A stretch of 64,000 nucleotides of DNA from Rhizobiales bacterium UBA3584 (GCA_002375765.1 DFMV01000063.1:73373-137372), one strand, 5' to 3'; shown: positions 21,088-29,817, counted from the first letter of the stretch. Notes: generated by a model not told the origin, from the letters alone. Made by a program: numbers and translations.

Positions 21088-23721
21088 CTAATCGCCGGTG
21101 GCGCCTTCGACCGCCTGGACGGTCTCGGGCAGGGCCCAGGCGATGACGGCGTCCGAGACCGGGGTTTCCATGAAGTGGTGGCCGCCCGGCGCGATGACCA
21201 GGAACTGGCGGCCCGCGACTTCATAGATGATGGGCGTTGTCTGCCCGCCACCGGGCAGGGTGTCCTGCCAGACGGTTTCGCCGGTTTCGATATCGATGGC
21301 CCGGATGAGATCATCGGTTGTCGCGGCGATGAAGATCAGGCCGCTGGCCGTAACGATCGGGCCGCCATTGTTGGGCGTGCCGATAGGGATGGGCAACATC
21401 GAGGGGATACCCCAGGGACCGTTCTTGCGGGCGCTACCGAAAGGTTTGTCCCAGAGCGTTTCCCCGGTTTCCAGATCGATGGCCCGGATGCCGCCATAGG
21501 GCGGCTCGCTGCACAAAAGCCCCGTCGACTGGCGCCAGCCGGCATTGACCGCGATGGCGTAGGGCGAACCGAGCTGTGGTCCCGGACCTTCCGCGCCGCG
21601 CTCCCATTCGGGCTCGAAAATGGCGCGAACGCCCATCTCGTCGGCCTCTTCACGCGGGATCAGGCGGTTGTAATTGGGCATGTTGTTGTAATTGGCGATC
21701 ATGATGCCGCGCTCTTCGTCGACGGCCAGCGATCCCCAATCCTGCCCGCCATTATAGCCCGGATACTGGATCCAGCGCTGATCGGAGGTGGGCGGGGTGT
21801 AGATGCCCTCGTAATGGGCCTGGCGGAACTGGATGCGGCACCAGAGCTGATCGAGCGGTGTCATGCCCCACATGTCTTTTTCTTCAAGCGGCTCGAAGGC
21901 GAGCGTGTGGTAGGTCGAAAAGGGCTGGGTGGGCGAGAGATAGTCGGGTTCGACCCCGCCCTGGGGCACTTCGCGTTCCTCGGGGGCAAAGAGCGGCTCG
22001 CCGGTTTCGCGGTCGAGGATGTAGATGTCGCCCTGCTTGGAGGAAACGATGATGGCGGGAACACTGCCCTCGCCGGTGGGGAAATCGACCAGCGCGGGCT
22101 GGCTTCCCAGATCATAGTCCCAGACGTCGTTATGGACGGTCTGGAAGTGCCAGACGTCATCGCCCGTGGTTGCATCGACCGCGACGATCGAGGTGGCGTA
22201 TTCGTTTTCCAGCTCCGAGCGGTTCGAGCCGTAATAATCGACGGCCGAATTGCCCAGGGGCAGATACACCAGCCCCAGTTCCTCGTCGGCTGCCGCGATG
22301 GTCCACATGTTGGGCGTGCCGCGCGAATAGGTTTCCCCTTCGGGAGGCGCGGTGCGGCTGTCGGGATTTTCCAGATCCCAGGCCCAGGCGAGTTCGCCCG
22401 TAACCGCATCATAGCCGCGCACGACGCCCGAGGGAGCGTCTTCGGCCTGGCCGTCATTGACCTGGGCGCCCATCACCGCGATGCCCCGAACGATTGTGGG
22501 GGGCGAAGTGACCGCGTACCAGCCGGGCACCGTGTCACCCAGACCCTCTTCGAGATAGACCTCACCGGCCAGGCCGAAATCGGGGCAGGGCTGTCCCGTG
22601 CGCGCGTCGACGGCGAGCAGGCGGGCGTCGAGCGTGCCCCACAGGATGCGCGTGGCGCAGATGGCATCGGGATCGGCGTCCGGGACCTCGAAATAGGCGG
22701 CGCCACGGCAGGTTGCGCCGTAGGGAATGGCATCGGTGGGGACTTCAGGATCGTAGCGCCATTCCTCAAGGCCGGTCGCGGCGTCGATGGCGACCATGAT
22801 GCCCATGGCGGTGCAGTGATAGAGATCGTCGCCCACCTTGAGCGGGGTGTTTTCGGGCGAATAGCTGGAGGCATCGCCCTCGGGCAGATCGCCCGAATGG
22901 AATTCCCAGACGCGGGTCAGTTCTCCGACATTGTCGGGGGTGATCTGATCGAGGGGGGAATAGCGGGTGCCGTGATAGGTGCCGCCATAGGCGGGCCAGT
23001 TTTCACCGACCTCCATCGTGGCGAGGGGCGCGCGCGCTTCAACGCCGGTGGGCGTGGTATCGCCCGTGGCTTCCTCGCCCGTTTCCGGCGCCGCAGGGGC
23101 TTCGGGTGACGGCGGCGCGGCACCTTGGACCGGAGCCGCTTCATCGGTTTCGATGGTCGGCGCCTGGCCTTCCGGGACTTCGCCGGGTTCCTCGGGCAGA
23201 ATTTCGGTCACCGGAGCTTCGGTTTCTTCCACCGGTGCGGCCTCATCGGCCGCGGGGGCGTCCTGGGCTATGGCGGTGCCCTGCTGGGAAATCGTGAGGA
23301 CCGAGAGCGAGCCGGCCAGTGCCAATCCGCCCGCAATGGCCGCGGCTGCGGTGCTGGCGGGGCGGGCGAAGCGTCCGCGCAGCGCGGGAATGGTGGCAAG
23401 GACCAGAACGAGCACCACGGTGGGCGCCACGAGGCGCGGCACCTGTGCCCATCCGTCAAACCCCGCCTCCCAGAGCGCCCAGACAACGGTGCCCGCAAAG
23501 GTCACCAGATAAACCCACACGGCGAGCATGGAGCGTCGGAAGAGAAAGAATGCGGTGATGAGAAGACCGATACCGGCGAGAATGTAGTACCAGGACCCGC
23601 CGAGCGCAGCGAGCCAGACGCCGCCGGCGAGAATGGGAACTCCGAAAATTGCGATGATGGCGCCAATGACCATTGCGGCCCAAAAGCCAAAGCCGCGGCG
23701 CGCGCGATGCGTGTCGTCCAT
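21088..23721 (-). CDS. gcd: Membrane-bound PQQ-dependent glucose dehydrogenase
   Basis: An 877-residue quinoprotein. The N-terminal 120 residues hold about five membrane segments. A Pro/Glu/Ala-rich linker (about 150-235) follows, and then the eight-bladed propeller opens with GENWPAYGGTYHGTRYSPLDQ. Later blades include GTCRGAAYFEVPD, ATRILWGTLDARLLAVDA, NNGGPIVTASGLIFIAATTDD and GGGQTTPIIYEVAGRQFLVI. It oxidises glucose to gluconolactone in the periplasm, passing electrons to ubiquinone. E. coli Gcd has 796 residues; the linker accounts for the extra length. The ATG at 23721 has GGGAGAG upstream. No pqq synthesis gene is in the window. Confidence 0.92.
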   Translation of the reverse strand: MDDTHRARRGFGFWAAMVIGAIIAIFGVPILAGGVWLAALGGSWYYILAGIGLLITAFFLFRRSMLAVWVYLVTFAGTVVWALWEAGFDGWAQVPRLVAPTVVLVLVLATIPALRGRFARPASTAAAAIAGGLALAGSLSVLTISQQGTAIAQDAPAADEAAPVEETEAPVTEILPEEPGEVPEGQAPTIETDEAAPVQGAAPPSPEAPAAPETGEEATGDTTPTGVEARAPLATMEVGENWPAYGGTYHGTRYSPLDQITPDNVGELTRVWEFHSGDLPEGDASSYSPENTPLKVGDDLYHCTAMGIMVAIDAATGLEEWRYDPEVPTDAIPYGATCRGAAYFEVPDADPDAICATRILWGTLDARLLAVDARTGQPCPDFGLAGEVYLEEGLGDTVPGWYAVTSPPTIVRGIAVMGAQVNDGQAEDAPSGVVRGYDAVTGELAWAWDLENPDSRTAPPEGETYSRGTPNMWTIAAADEELGLVYLPLGNSAVDYYGSNRSELENEYATSIVAVDATTGDDVWHFQTVHNDVWDYDLGSQPALVDFPTGEGSVPAIIVSSKQGDIYILDRETGEPLFAPEEREVPQGGVEPDYLSPTQPFSTYHTLAFEPLEEKDMWGMTPLDQLWCRIQFRQAHYEGIYTPPTSDQRWIQYPGYNGGQDWGSLAVDEERGIMIANYNNMPNYNRLIPREEADEMGVRAIFEPEWERGAEGPGPQLGSPYAIAVNAGWRQSTGLLCSEPPYGGIRAIDLETGETLWDKPFGSARKNGPWGIPSMLPIPIGTPNNGGPIVTASGLIFIAATTDDLIRAIDIETGETVWQDTLPGGGQTTPIIYEVAGRQFLVIAPGGHHFMETPVSDAVIAWALPETVQAVEGATGD

Positions 23722-23809
23722 GATGCTCTCCCGGTGCGATTGCCTCTCAGGACACAACACAGCCCGGCGGGATCGGGTTCCTAAATTCTCCCAAGTGGTT
23801 TTTTCCCTC

Positions 23810-24796
23810 TCAGGACGCGGCAGGAGCAACCGTCTGGCCGCGCACAGGTTCTCCGCGCACCACGGGTTCACCATCTGCAATGTAGTTCTGGAACTGGGCG
23901 GGAAGGCCCTCGCCATCTCTCAGATCAGGCGTGGTCTGGAGGTGGAAATGCAGGTGCGGTTCGGACGTGTTGCCCGAGTTCCCGCACAACCCCAACACAT
24001 CGCCCGACGATACATCCTGGCCGCGCTGCACGGTGATCGAGCCTTGCTGCATATGGGCCAGGAAGGCGAACTCGCCTTTTGCCAGTGCCAGGATCACATG
24101 ATTGCCGGCGGGATTTTCCGCATCGGTTTGCCCGATCGGCTGGTCAGGGAGATCATTGACCATGGCGATGACCTGACCGTCGGCGGGCGCGAGAATGTCG
24201 CGGCCCCAGCAATGGTAGTTTTCCAGCTGTTGGGGATCGCCCGTGTAGGACTGGCCGTCCTCATGGACCACGAAATCATAGGCAAAGCGCTGGGCAGGAT
24301 CGGTGGCGTGGTAATTGTCGGCGATGTCGCGCCCGCCCCAGAAGACGTGCCATTCATCCCTAAAGGGCAGCCGCAGATCGGATCTGGTTTCATAGTCGAA
24401 ATAGGCCGAAGGAGCGGCCTCGGGCTGGGGCTGGATGAAAAAGCCCGCGATCATGCCATCGGGGGCAAACGCCCATTCCATGACAATGGGGGTGTCGAGC
24501 GCAGACCACTCGCCAATACGTGTGTAAACGGCAAGTTCGCCCTGGGCGGTCGCCTCTTCGTCGAGGATCGCGGTTTCTTCGCCCAGATCGGTGGTGATCT
24601 GCTGGTGGAAGGCGGAAAGATCCTCGAGCGAACCGAGGGCTTCGTGCATTTGCGGCGTCATGTCGTTCCAGATCGCCTCGAGATCGCCGGACAGGAACGC
24701 TTCGGACCGTTCGCGGCCCATCTCCAGAGTTGCGTCCTGCGCGAAGGCGGGCAAGGCGAAAGCGGCAAGAAGGGCTGCGGGCAGGAGGCGGTTCAT
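23810..24796 (-). CDS. Secreted M23 family metallopeptidase
   Basis: A 328-residue protein with a signal peptide (ending AFA). An N-terminal domain of about 120 residues is rich in acidic residues and has a DUF3887-like helical start (GRERSEAFLSGDLEAIWNDM). The zinc peptidase domain has first ligands in HATDPAQRFAYDF, a lysostaphin-type core GNHVILAL...FLAHMQQGSI, GLCGNSGNTSEPHLHFHL and the HLH ligand pair. Such enzymes cleave peptidoglycan peptides or act as regulators of amidases. It lies 88 bases upstream of the glucose dehydrogenase gene on the same strand. Confidence 0.85.
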   Translation of the reverse strand: MNRLLPAALLAAFALPAFAQDATLEMGRERSEAFLSGDLEAIWNDMTPQMHEALGSLEDLSAFHQQITTDLGEETAILDEEATAQGELAVYTRIGEWSALDTPIVMEWAFAPDGMIAGFFIQPQPEAAPSAYFDYETRSDLRLPFRDEWHVFWGGRDIADNYHATDPAQRFAYDFVVHEDGQSYTGDPQQLENYHCWGRDILAPADGQVIAMVNDLPDQPIGQTDAENPAGNHVILALAKGEFAFLAHMQQGSITVQRGQDVSSGDVLGLCGNSGNTSEPHLHFHLQTTPDLRDGEGLPAQFQNYIADGEPVVRGEPVRGQTVAPAAS

Positions 24797-25087
24797 TGAT
24801 GAAACTCCGGGCTATTGATCTCTCTCGCAAATCCGCGTCGGCGGCGCGATCTTACGGCGACGCTTTGAGGGGAGCGCGGCTGTTGAACGCGCCGGGCGGG
24901 CGGGAGTTTCAAAAAATACCAGGGGATTTATCCCCGCGTCACGCCGCTCGGTTAGATTTGTGGCACGGTGAGATTACTGCGGACGCGACCTTGTTTGGGT
25001 CGCACTCGAGAGCAACGGCCCCTCCACGGTGCTCCGGGGCGCAGGGTCTCACCGGACCTTTTTTCAACGACAGCGATGGATCGGGCG

Positions 25088-25504
25088 ATGAGCGGGACGG
25101 TGGAGCCGGACTGGGATGCCGTGCGGGCGGAATATGAGGCCGGCAAAGTGCCGATTTCGGAAATTGCCGCGCGTCACGGCGTTTCGCGCAGCGGGATCAA
25201 TGCGCGCGTCAAGGCCAAGGGCTGGCCGATGCGCAAGCCGACGGTCGGCCATACGCAACGCACGACGCTGATAAGGCGCATGTTTCGCGTTCTCGAACGC
25301 CAACTCAACCTGCTCGACGAGGAGATGACATCGGTGAGCAACACGGAAGTGACAATGCTGGGCAATCTCGTGCGATCGCTCGACAAGCTGATCGACCTCG
25401 ACAATGCCGAACGCAAGATCGAAAAGACCAAGCGCCCGAGCGCCGAGATGGCAGCCATCAAGCAACGGCTGGCCGAACGCATGGCCGAGATCGAACGCAA
25501 GTGA
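25088..25504 (+). CDS. GTA-type small terminase-like protein (gp1 position) with HTH
   Basis: A 138-residue protein located directly before the terminase-derived gene, with a GTGA overlap at 25501-25504. Residues 10-40 form a helix-turn-helix (VPISEIAARHGVSRSGINARVKAKGWP). The rest is a helical, charged domain ending in a coiled-coil-like RLAERMAEIERK. The equivalent position in RcGTA clusters is occupied by gp1, the small terminase subunit, which in RcGTA lacks a clear DNA-binding element. The start at 25088 is chosen because the upstream part of the frame is not protein-like; 25076 is an alternative. Confidence 0.6.
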   Translation: MSGTVEPDWDAVRAEYEAGKVPISEIAARHGVSRSGINARVKAKGWPMRKPTVGHTQRTTLIRRMFRVLERQLNLLDEEMTSVSNTEVTMLGNLVRSLDKLIDLDNAERKIEKTKRPSAEMAAIKQRLAERMAEIERK

Positions 25505-27897
25505 GCGTCGATGACCATGCGGGAGACGACGACCTTGCCGGTTTTGAAGAGCGGGTCGCCTATTGGCGTGAGCATGCCGACAGGATGCCGGACGAAGAGG
25601 TCATCGAATGGACCTTCGCCTGGGATTTATGGGGCCGTGACGAACAGCGCGCCCCCAAGGGCGACTGGACGACCTGGCTTTTGATTGGTGGACGCGGCTC
25701 GGGCAAGACACGGGCCGGTGCCGAATGGGTCCGCGAACTTGCGACCGGCGAGCGACCCGTCAGCCCCATAGCGCTGGTGGGCGAAACCATGGCCGAGGCG
25801 CGCGCGGTCATGGTCGAGGGTGTTTCGGGGCTCAAGGCGATCCACCCCTACAATGAGGCGCCGCGCTATGAGGCGAGCGCGGAGCGGCTGGTCTGGTCCA
25901 ATGGCGCTGTGGCGCTGCTGATGCCGGCCAACGATCCCGAACGGTTTCGCGGGCCCCAATTTGCCGCCGCATGGTGCGACGAATTGGGATGCGGTGCGGT
26001 GGACAAGGGGCCGAACGCGCCCAACGCGTTTGGCGACCCCAAAAGCGCCGAGGACAAGCGACCGCCATTTTCGAGCGGCGCGCCCGATCCGCTGATCCAG
26101 CGCCAGATGCTGCGGGCGTGCCACCAATACTGGCGGGAAGCGGGGGCGCACAATCCCGTGTCGGGCATCTATGGCGCACCGATGCTCGATGCCGAGCGCA
26201 TATATCTCTGGTGCTGGGACGCGCGGCCCTATCCGGCGTTTCCCGGCATGCCCGACATCTGGTCGGACGCTGCCAATTACGACACGGGGCATTGGCTGAA
26301 CGGGCGGTTGGGGGCGGCGAGTGCCGAGGAGCTTTTGGCCGCCATGGCCGATGAGTTCGGAGTGCCGGTCGAGGCAATCGATATACGGGCGCCCATGGTG
26401 CATGGGCTGGGAATCGAGGCGGTGACCAGTCTGCGCGACGCGTCGGCGGGGCTGGTCGAGGCGCTGGGACTTTCGGTGCGCGATGGGGAGGCGGGGATCG
26501 TCTGGCGGGCCGGGGATACGCGGTCGGTTGTCGAGATGGCGCACGCGGATCTGGTGGCAGGCGAGGGGGCTATCGTTTCACGCAAGCGCGGCGATTGGGC
26601 CGAGCGGGCCGGGCGGCTGACGCTGAGCTATTCCGACAGGGACCGCGATTATCAGACGGCGACCGCCCTGGCGGTGGCGCCGAAAGGCGAACGCTATGCG
26701 GGGGCGGAAATGGGGCTGGTGCTCGATCCGGCGGATGCGGGGGGCGTGGCTGAAGCCATGTTGCGGGCCATGCGCCGGGGCGAGGACGGATTGGAGTTTG
26801 CGCTGCCGCCTTCGATGCTGGCGCTCGAGGCGGGCGATATGGTGGCCGTCGAGGGGCAGGCGGACGGGCCGTTCGTGATCGGCACGGTGCGCGACGGGGC
26901 GGTGCGGCAGGTTTCTGCCTTGGCTTTCGGGGGAACGATCAACGGGGTGGCAGGCACTGCAGAGCGACGCATGCCGCAGATCAGCCCCCCGATTGCCGCG
27001 ACCCCGCTCATCACCATTGCGCATCTGCCGGCGGGCGATGGAGGGACCGAGCTTGTAGCGGCGGCAATGTGCGATCCCTGGCCAGGGCCGATCAGCCTGC
27101 GCGAAACCGAAACGGGAACCGAGCTGGCGCGGCTGGCGGGGGCAGGGACGCTGGGTGTTCTGGCGCAGCCTCTGGCGGCGGGGCCAAGCGGAATTTGGGA
27201 TCGGGCGGGTGGGATCGTCCTGTCATTGTATGGCGGGCATCTGGCGTCTGCCGCGCCGCAGGCGGTGCTGGCAGCGAGCAACCGGGTGGCGGTGGAGACC
27301 GATGCCGGACATTGGGAACTGGTCGGGTTTGAACAGGCCGAACTGATCGAGGCTTCGACCTATCGGCTGACGGGGTTGTTGCGGGGGCAGGACGGGACGC
27401 GGGCCGGTGAAGCGTCGGCGGGCAACCGGGTGCTGGTTTTGAACGGCTCCTGCGTGCGGTTTGCAGTGCCGCAGAGCGCGCTGGGCGATACGCGGACTTT
27501 GCTTGCCTATGCCGGGCCGCGTGATGCGGAGGGCACGGCGCTGGGCGTTGATGTGGATATCGGCACGGCGCTGCCCCTGGCGCCGATGCACCTGCGGGCG
27601 GTTCGCGACGGGAGCGGCGATATTGCCCTGAGCTGGATCCGGCGGGGCCGGGTGGGCGGCAACGGCTGGACCTATGGCGACATTCCGCTCGACGTCGTGC
27701 CCGAGCACTATCGGGTTTGTATTTTCGATGGCGGGACAGCGGTGCGCGTCGAAGATGTCGGCGCGGCGGGCTGGACCTATTCGGCGGCCGACCAGACAGC
27801 CGATTTCGGGGGTCCGGCGGGCGGGTTCAGTTTCACAGTTCAACAGGTTAGCCCGGTCCTTGGCGCGGGGCTGGCCGCACAGGGAGTTTATCCATGA
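25501..27897 (+). CDS. Fusion of GTA large terminase ATPase to host-specificity (gp15-like) C-terminal half
   Basis: A 798-residue hybrid. Residues 1 to about 162 are the N-terminal ATPase part of a GTA/phage large terminase, with Walker A GGRGSGKTRAGAEW, GETMAEARAVM, FRGPQFAAAWCDELG (Walker B) and no nuclease domain. From about residue 161 the sequence turns into the GTA host-specificity/TIM-barrel tail protein: LGCGAVDKGPNAPN, DPKSAED, FSSGAPDPLIQRQ, NPVSGIYGAPMLD, YLWCWDARPYPAFPG and GHWLNGRL, then tail-protein domains to the end. The join falls at 25978-25992 on the shared codons for ELG. Genes for portal, protease, capsid and tail, about 12 kb in intact clusters, are missing. The frame is open throughout. 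A packaging or adsorption role is unlikely. Confidence 0.88.
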   Translation: MSVDDHAGDDDLAGFEERVAYWREHADRMPDEEVIEWTFAWDLWGRDEQRAPKGDWTTWLLIGGRGSGKTRAGAEWVRELATGERPVSPIALVGETMAEARAVMVEGVSGLKAIHPYNEAPRYEASAERLVWSNGAVALLMPANDPERFRGPQFAAAWCDELGCGAVDKGPNAPNAFGDPKSAEDKRPPFSSGAPDPLIQRQMLRACHQYWREAGAHNPVSGIYGAPMLDAERIYLWCWDARPYPAFPGMPDIWSDAANYDTGHWLNGRLGAASAEELLAAMADEFGVPVEAIDIRAPMVHGLGIEAVTSLRDASAGLVEALGLSVRDGEAGIVWRAGDTRSVVEMAHADLVAGEGAIVSRKRGDWAERAGRLTLSYSDRDRDYQTATALAVAPKGERYAGAEMGLVLDPADAGGVAEAMLRAMRRGEDGLEFALPPSMLALEAGDMVAVEGQADGPFVIGTVRDGAVRQVSALAFGGTINGVAGTAERRMPQISPPIAATPLITIAHLPAGDGGTELVAAAMCDPWPGPISLRETETGTELARLAGAGTLGVLAQPLAAGPSGIWDRAGGIVLSLYGGHLASAAPQAVLAASNRVAVETDAGHWELVGFEQAELIEASTYRLTGLLRGQDGTRAGEASAGNRVLVLNGSCVRFAVPQSALGDTRTLLAYAGPRDAEGTALGVDVDIGTALPLAPMHLRAVRDGSGDIALSWIRRGRVGGNGWTYGDIPLDVVPEHYRVCIFDGGTAVRVEDVGAAGWTYSAADQTADFGGPAGGFSFTVQQVSPVLGAGLAAQGVYP

Positions 27898-28838
27898 GTT
27901 CGACGGCGCGGCTCGATCTGCCGCTGATCGCCTCCGAGCAGGCGCAAAAACACGTGACCCACAATGAGGCGCTGCTATTGCTCGATGCGCTGGTGCAGAT
28001 CCGGCTTGTCGGGCTGGCGGTGATTGAACCGCCTGCCGATCCCGAGGCGGGCGACACCTATGGCATCGGGGCGATGGCGACAGGGGCGTGGGAAGGCCGT
28101 GACGGGCAATTGGCGGCCTGGAGCGAGGGCGGCTGGCGGTTTGCCGAACCGGCTGAGGGCTGGTTGGCATGGGATATCGCCGGCGGCCAGCCGATAATGT
28201 TTCGGGCCGGGAACTGGGCGCCGCTTTTCAATGGATTGGCGGGGATGGGGATCGGAACGGACCCTGATGCGACCAACCGGCTGGCCGTGCGTTCCGAAGC
28301 GGCTCTGTTTACAGCGATCCCTGATGGAGAGGGCGGCAATGGCGATGTGCGGCTGACGCTCAACAAGGAGGACGGGGCCGACAGCGCGACGCTGATCTTC
28401 CAGTCGGGTTGGTCGGGGCGGGCCGAAATCGGGCTGGCGGGGGATGATGATTTCACCTTCAAGGTCTCCGATGACGGGGCCGATTTCAAGACCGCGATGA
28501 GCCTGGAAGGCGCAACCGGGTTCGTGCGGTTTTCGAGCTTTGCGGGGTGCGCGGTGAGCTTTCCCACAATTGCCGGAGGCTTTCTGGCCGCCGAGACCGG
28601 TTATGTGGTTCCGACACCTGAAAGCGGGACGACCGACGATGTGGATACCATCGAAGGTGGGTTCGATGGCGCAACGCTGATTGTCACCGGGACGGCGGGC
28701 AATGCGCTGACCTTTCGCGACGGGACCGGAAATTTGAAGCTGGGCGGCGATCGGGTGCTCGATGCTTTCGAGGATGCTCTGATGCTCGTCAGGCGCGGGA
28801 GCGACTGGATCGAGTTGTCGTTTTCCAACAACGGCTGA
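27894..28838 (+). CDS. DUF2793 domain protein of the GTA cluster
   Basis: A 314-residue protein whose first 110 residues are the DUF2793 domain (LDLPLIASEQAQKHVTHNEA; DPEAGDTYGIGAMATGAWEG; GWLAWDIAGGQPIMFRAGNW). The remainder is a Gly/Asp-rich beta structure resembling tail fibre or surface-binding regions. DUF2793 genes follow the host-specificity gene in many Hyphomicrobiales and Rhodobacterales GTA clusters. The ATG overlaps the stop of the fusion gene (ATGA), so both are still translated as a unit. Confidence 0.85.
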   Translation: MSSTARLDLPLIASEQAQKHVTHNEALLLLDALVQIRLVGLAVIEPPADPEAGDTYGIGAMATGAWEGRDGQLAAWSEGGWRFAEPAEGWLAWDIAGGQPIMFRAGNWAPLFNGLAGMGIGTDPDATNRLAVRSEAALFTAIPDGEGGNGDVRLTLNKEDGADSATLIFQSGWSGRAEIGLAGDDDFTFKVSDDGADFKTAMSLEGATGFVRFSSFAGCAVSFPTIAGGFLAAETGYVVPTPESGTTDDVDTIEGGFDGATLIVTGTAGNALTFRDGTGNLKLGGDRVLDAFEDALMLVRRGSDWIELSFSNNG

Positions 28839-28872
28839 TTTCGAGGGACCACAGGCCTCTTGGCCTCCCCAT

Positions 28873-28972
28873 CGTCATCCCGGGCGAGGGCCCGGGACCC
28901 AGGAACCGGCAGCGTTTGTGGTTCTGTCTCAAGCACCGAGTGTACTGGGCCCCGGCTCAAGGCCGGGGTGAC
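28873..28972. repeat. REP-like palindrome pair
   Basis: A GTCATCCCGGGCGAGGGCCCGGGACCC unit (28873-28899) is followed by the CCCCGGCTCAAGGCCGGGGTGAC unit (28950-28972), with the intervening sequence TGTGGTTCTGTCTC shared with the 9313-9412 copy. It separates the DUF2793 gene from the lysozyme gene. Confidence 0.85.
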
Positions 28973-29030
28973 GGGTCTTTGGGAAGGCAGTCATTGGGTG
29001 CAAATCATTGATTCAAAAGGGAGAAGCAAT

Positions 29031-29780
29031 ATGCCGGCTTCGCGCTGGACGCTTTGCCTTGCCAAGATTTTGGAGCATGAGGGCGGTTATGCCGACCATC
29101 CCTCCGATCCGGGCGGGGCGACCAATATGGGGATCACCCACAAAACGCTGGCCCGCTGGCGCGGGGCCGATCCGTGGTGGAATCTGCCAAAATCGGAGAT
29201 CAAGGCGCTGGAGCGGGCCGAGGCGTCGGCGATCTACAAGGCACTGTATTGGGATAGATGCAAAGCGGGCTCGCTTCCGGCGGGACTGGACCTCGCCGTG
29301 TTCGACTATGCGGTCAATTCCGGGCCCGACCGCGCGGTGCGGGTGCTGCAGGCGCTGGTGGGCGTGGTGCAGGACGGATTCGTGGGGCCGTTGACGCTGG
29401 CGGCCGTGCAAAAGCGCGACCCGCGCGCCCTGATCGAAGCGCTGTGCGACCAGCGCATGGGCTTTCTGCAACGGCTTGCCACATGGGCGACCTTCGGGCG
29501 GGGTTGGACGAGCCGCGTCACGGACATTCGTGCGACGGCGCTTTCTGCTGTCGGACTGCAACCACCTTCGCAAAGCACAAAGGAAATCAAGGAAATGAAC
29601 GTTTTCGACGGCTACAAGACCTATATCGTCGGCGCTCTGATGCTGGTTGTCGGTATTGCCCAGAGTCTGGGGTTCGATATCCCCATGTTCGGGGAATATT
29701 CGGGGCCGCAGATGGTCATGGAGGCACTGGCGGTGATCTTCCTGCGGCGCGGGCTCAAAAGCGAGCTTTCAAACAGCTAG
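29031..29780 (+). CDS. GH108 muramidase endolysin with C-terminal holin-like segment
   Basis: A 249-residue protein. Residues 5-95 are a glycoside hydrolase 108 domain with the catalytic glutamate in ILEHEGGYADHPSDPGGATNMG. Residues 95-165 are a peptidoglycan-binding domain (FDYAVNSGPDRAVRVLQALV). After a linker ending STKEIKE comes a 61-residue tail with one membrane segment (YIVGALMLVVGIAQSLGFDI) and a basic C-terminus, similar to small holin-like proteins. It lies downstream of the GTA remnant and is the likely lysis gene of that system. AAGGGAGAAG precedes the ATG; the frame upstream is only repeat sequence. Confidence 0.88.
   Translation: MPASRWTLCLAKILEHEGGYADHPSDPGGATNMGITHKTLARWRGADPWWNLPKSEIKALERAEASAIYKALYWDRCKAGSLPAGLDLAVFDYAVNSGPDRAVRVLQALVGVVQDGFVGPLTLAAVQKRDPRALIEALCDQRMGFLQRLATWATFGRGWTSRVTDIRATALSAVGLQPPSQSTKEIKEMNVFDGYKTYIVGALMLVVGIAQSLGFDIPMFGEYSGPQMVMEALAVIFLRRGLKSELSNS
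29595..29780 (+). CDS. Possible internal holin-like product within the endolysin gene
   Basis: An in-frame ATG at 29595 begins MNVFDGYKTYIVGALMLVVG, 61 residues with one membrane helix and a basic tail. AAAGGAAATCAAGGAA directly before it offers Shine-Dalgarno sequences about 5 and 14 bases upstream. The segment looks like an independent small protein joined to the lysozyme, so it may be made both as part of the endolysin and separately. Confidence 0.4.
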   Translation: MNVFDGYKTYIVGALMLVVGIAQSLGFDIPMFGEYSGPQMVMEALAVIFLRRGLKSELSNS

Positions 29781-29789
29781 ACCTCGGCA

Positions 29790-29817
29790 GAAACGCCCTT
29801 CGGGTGAAGGGCGTTTC
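29790..29817 (+). terminator. Hairpin after the endolysin gene
   Basis: GAAACGCCCTTC-GGGT-GAAGGGCGTTTC is a perfect 12-bp stem ten bases after the stop codon. No clean T run follows on the plus strand (CGCTGCTTG), so termination may be partial. It also lies just past the end of the converging MBL-fold gene. Confidence 0.6.
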
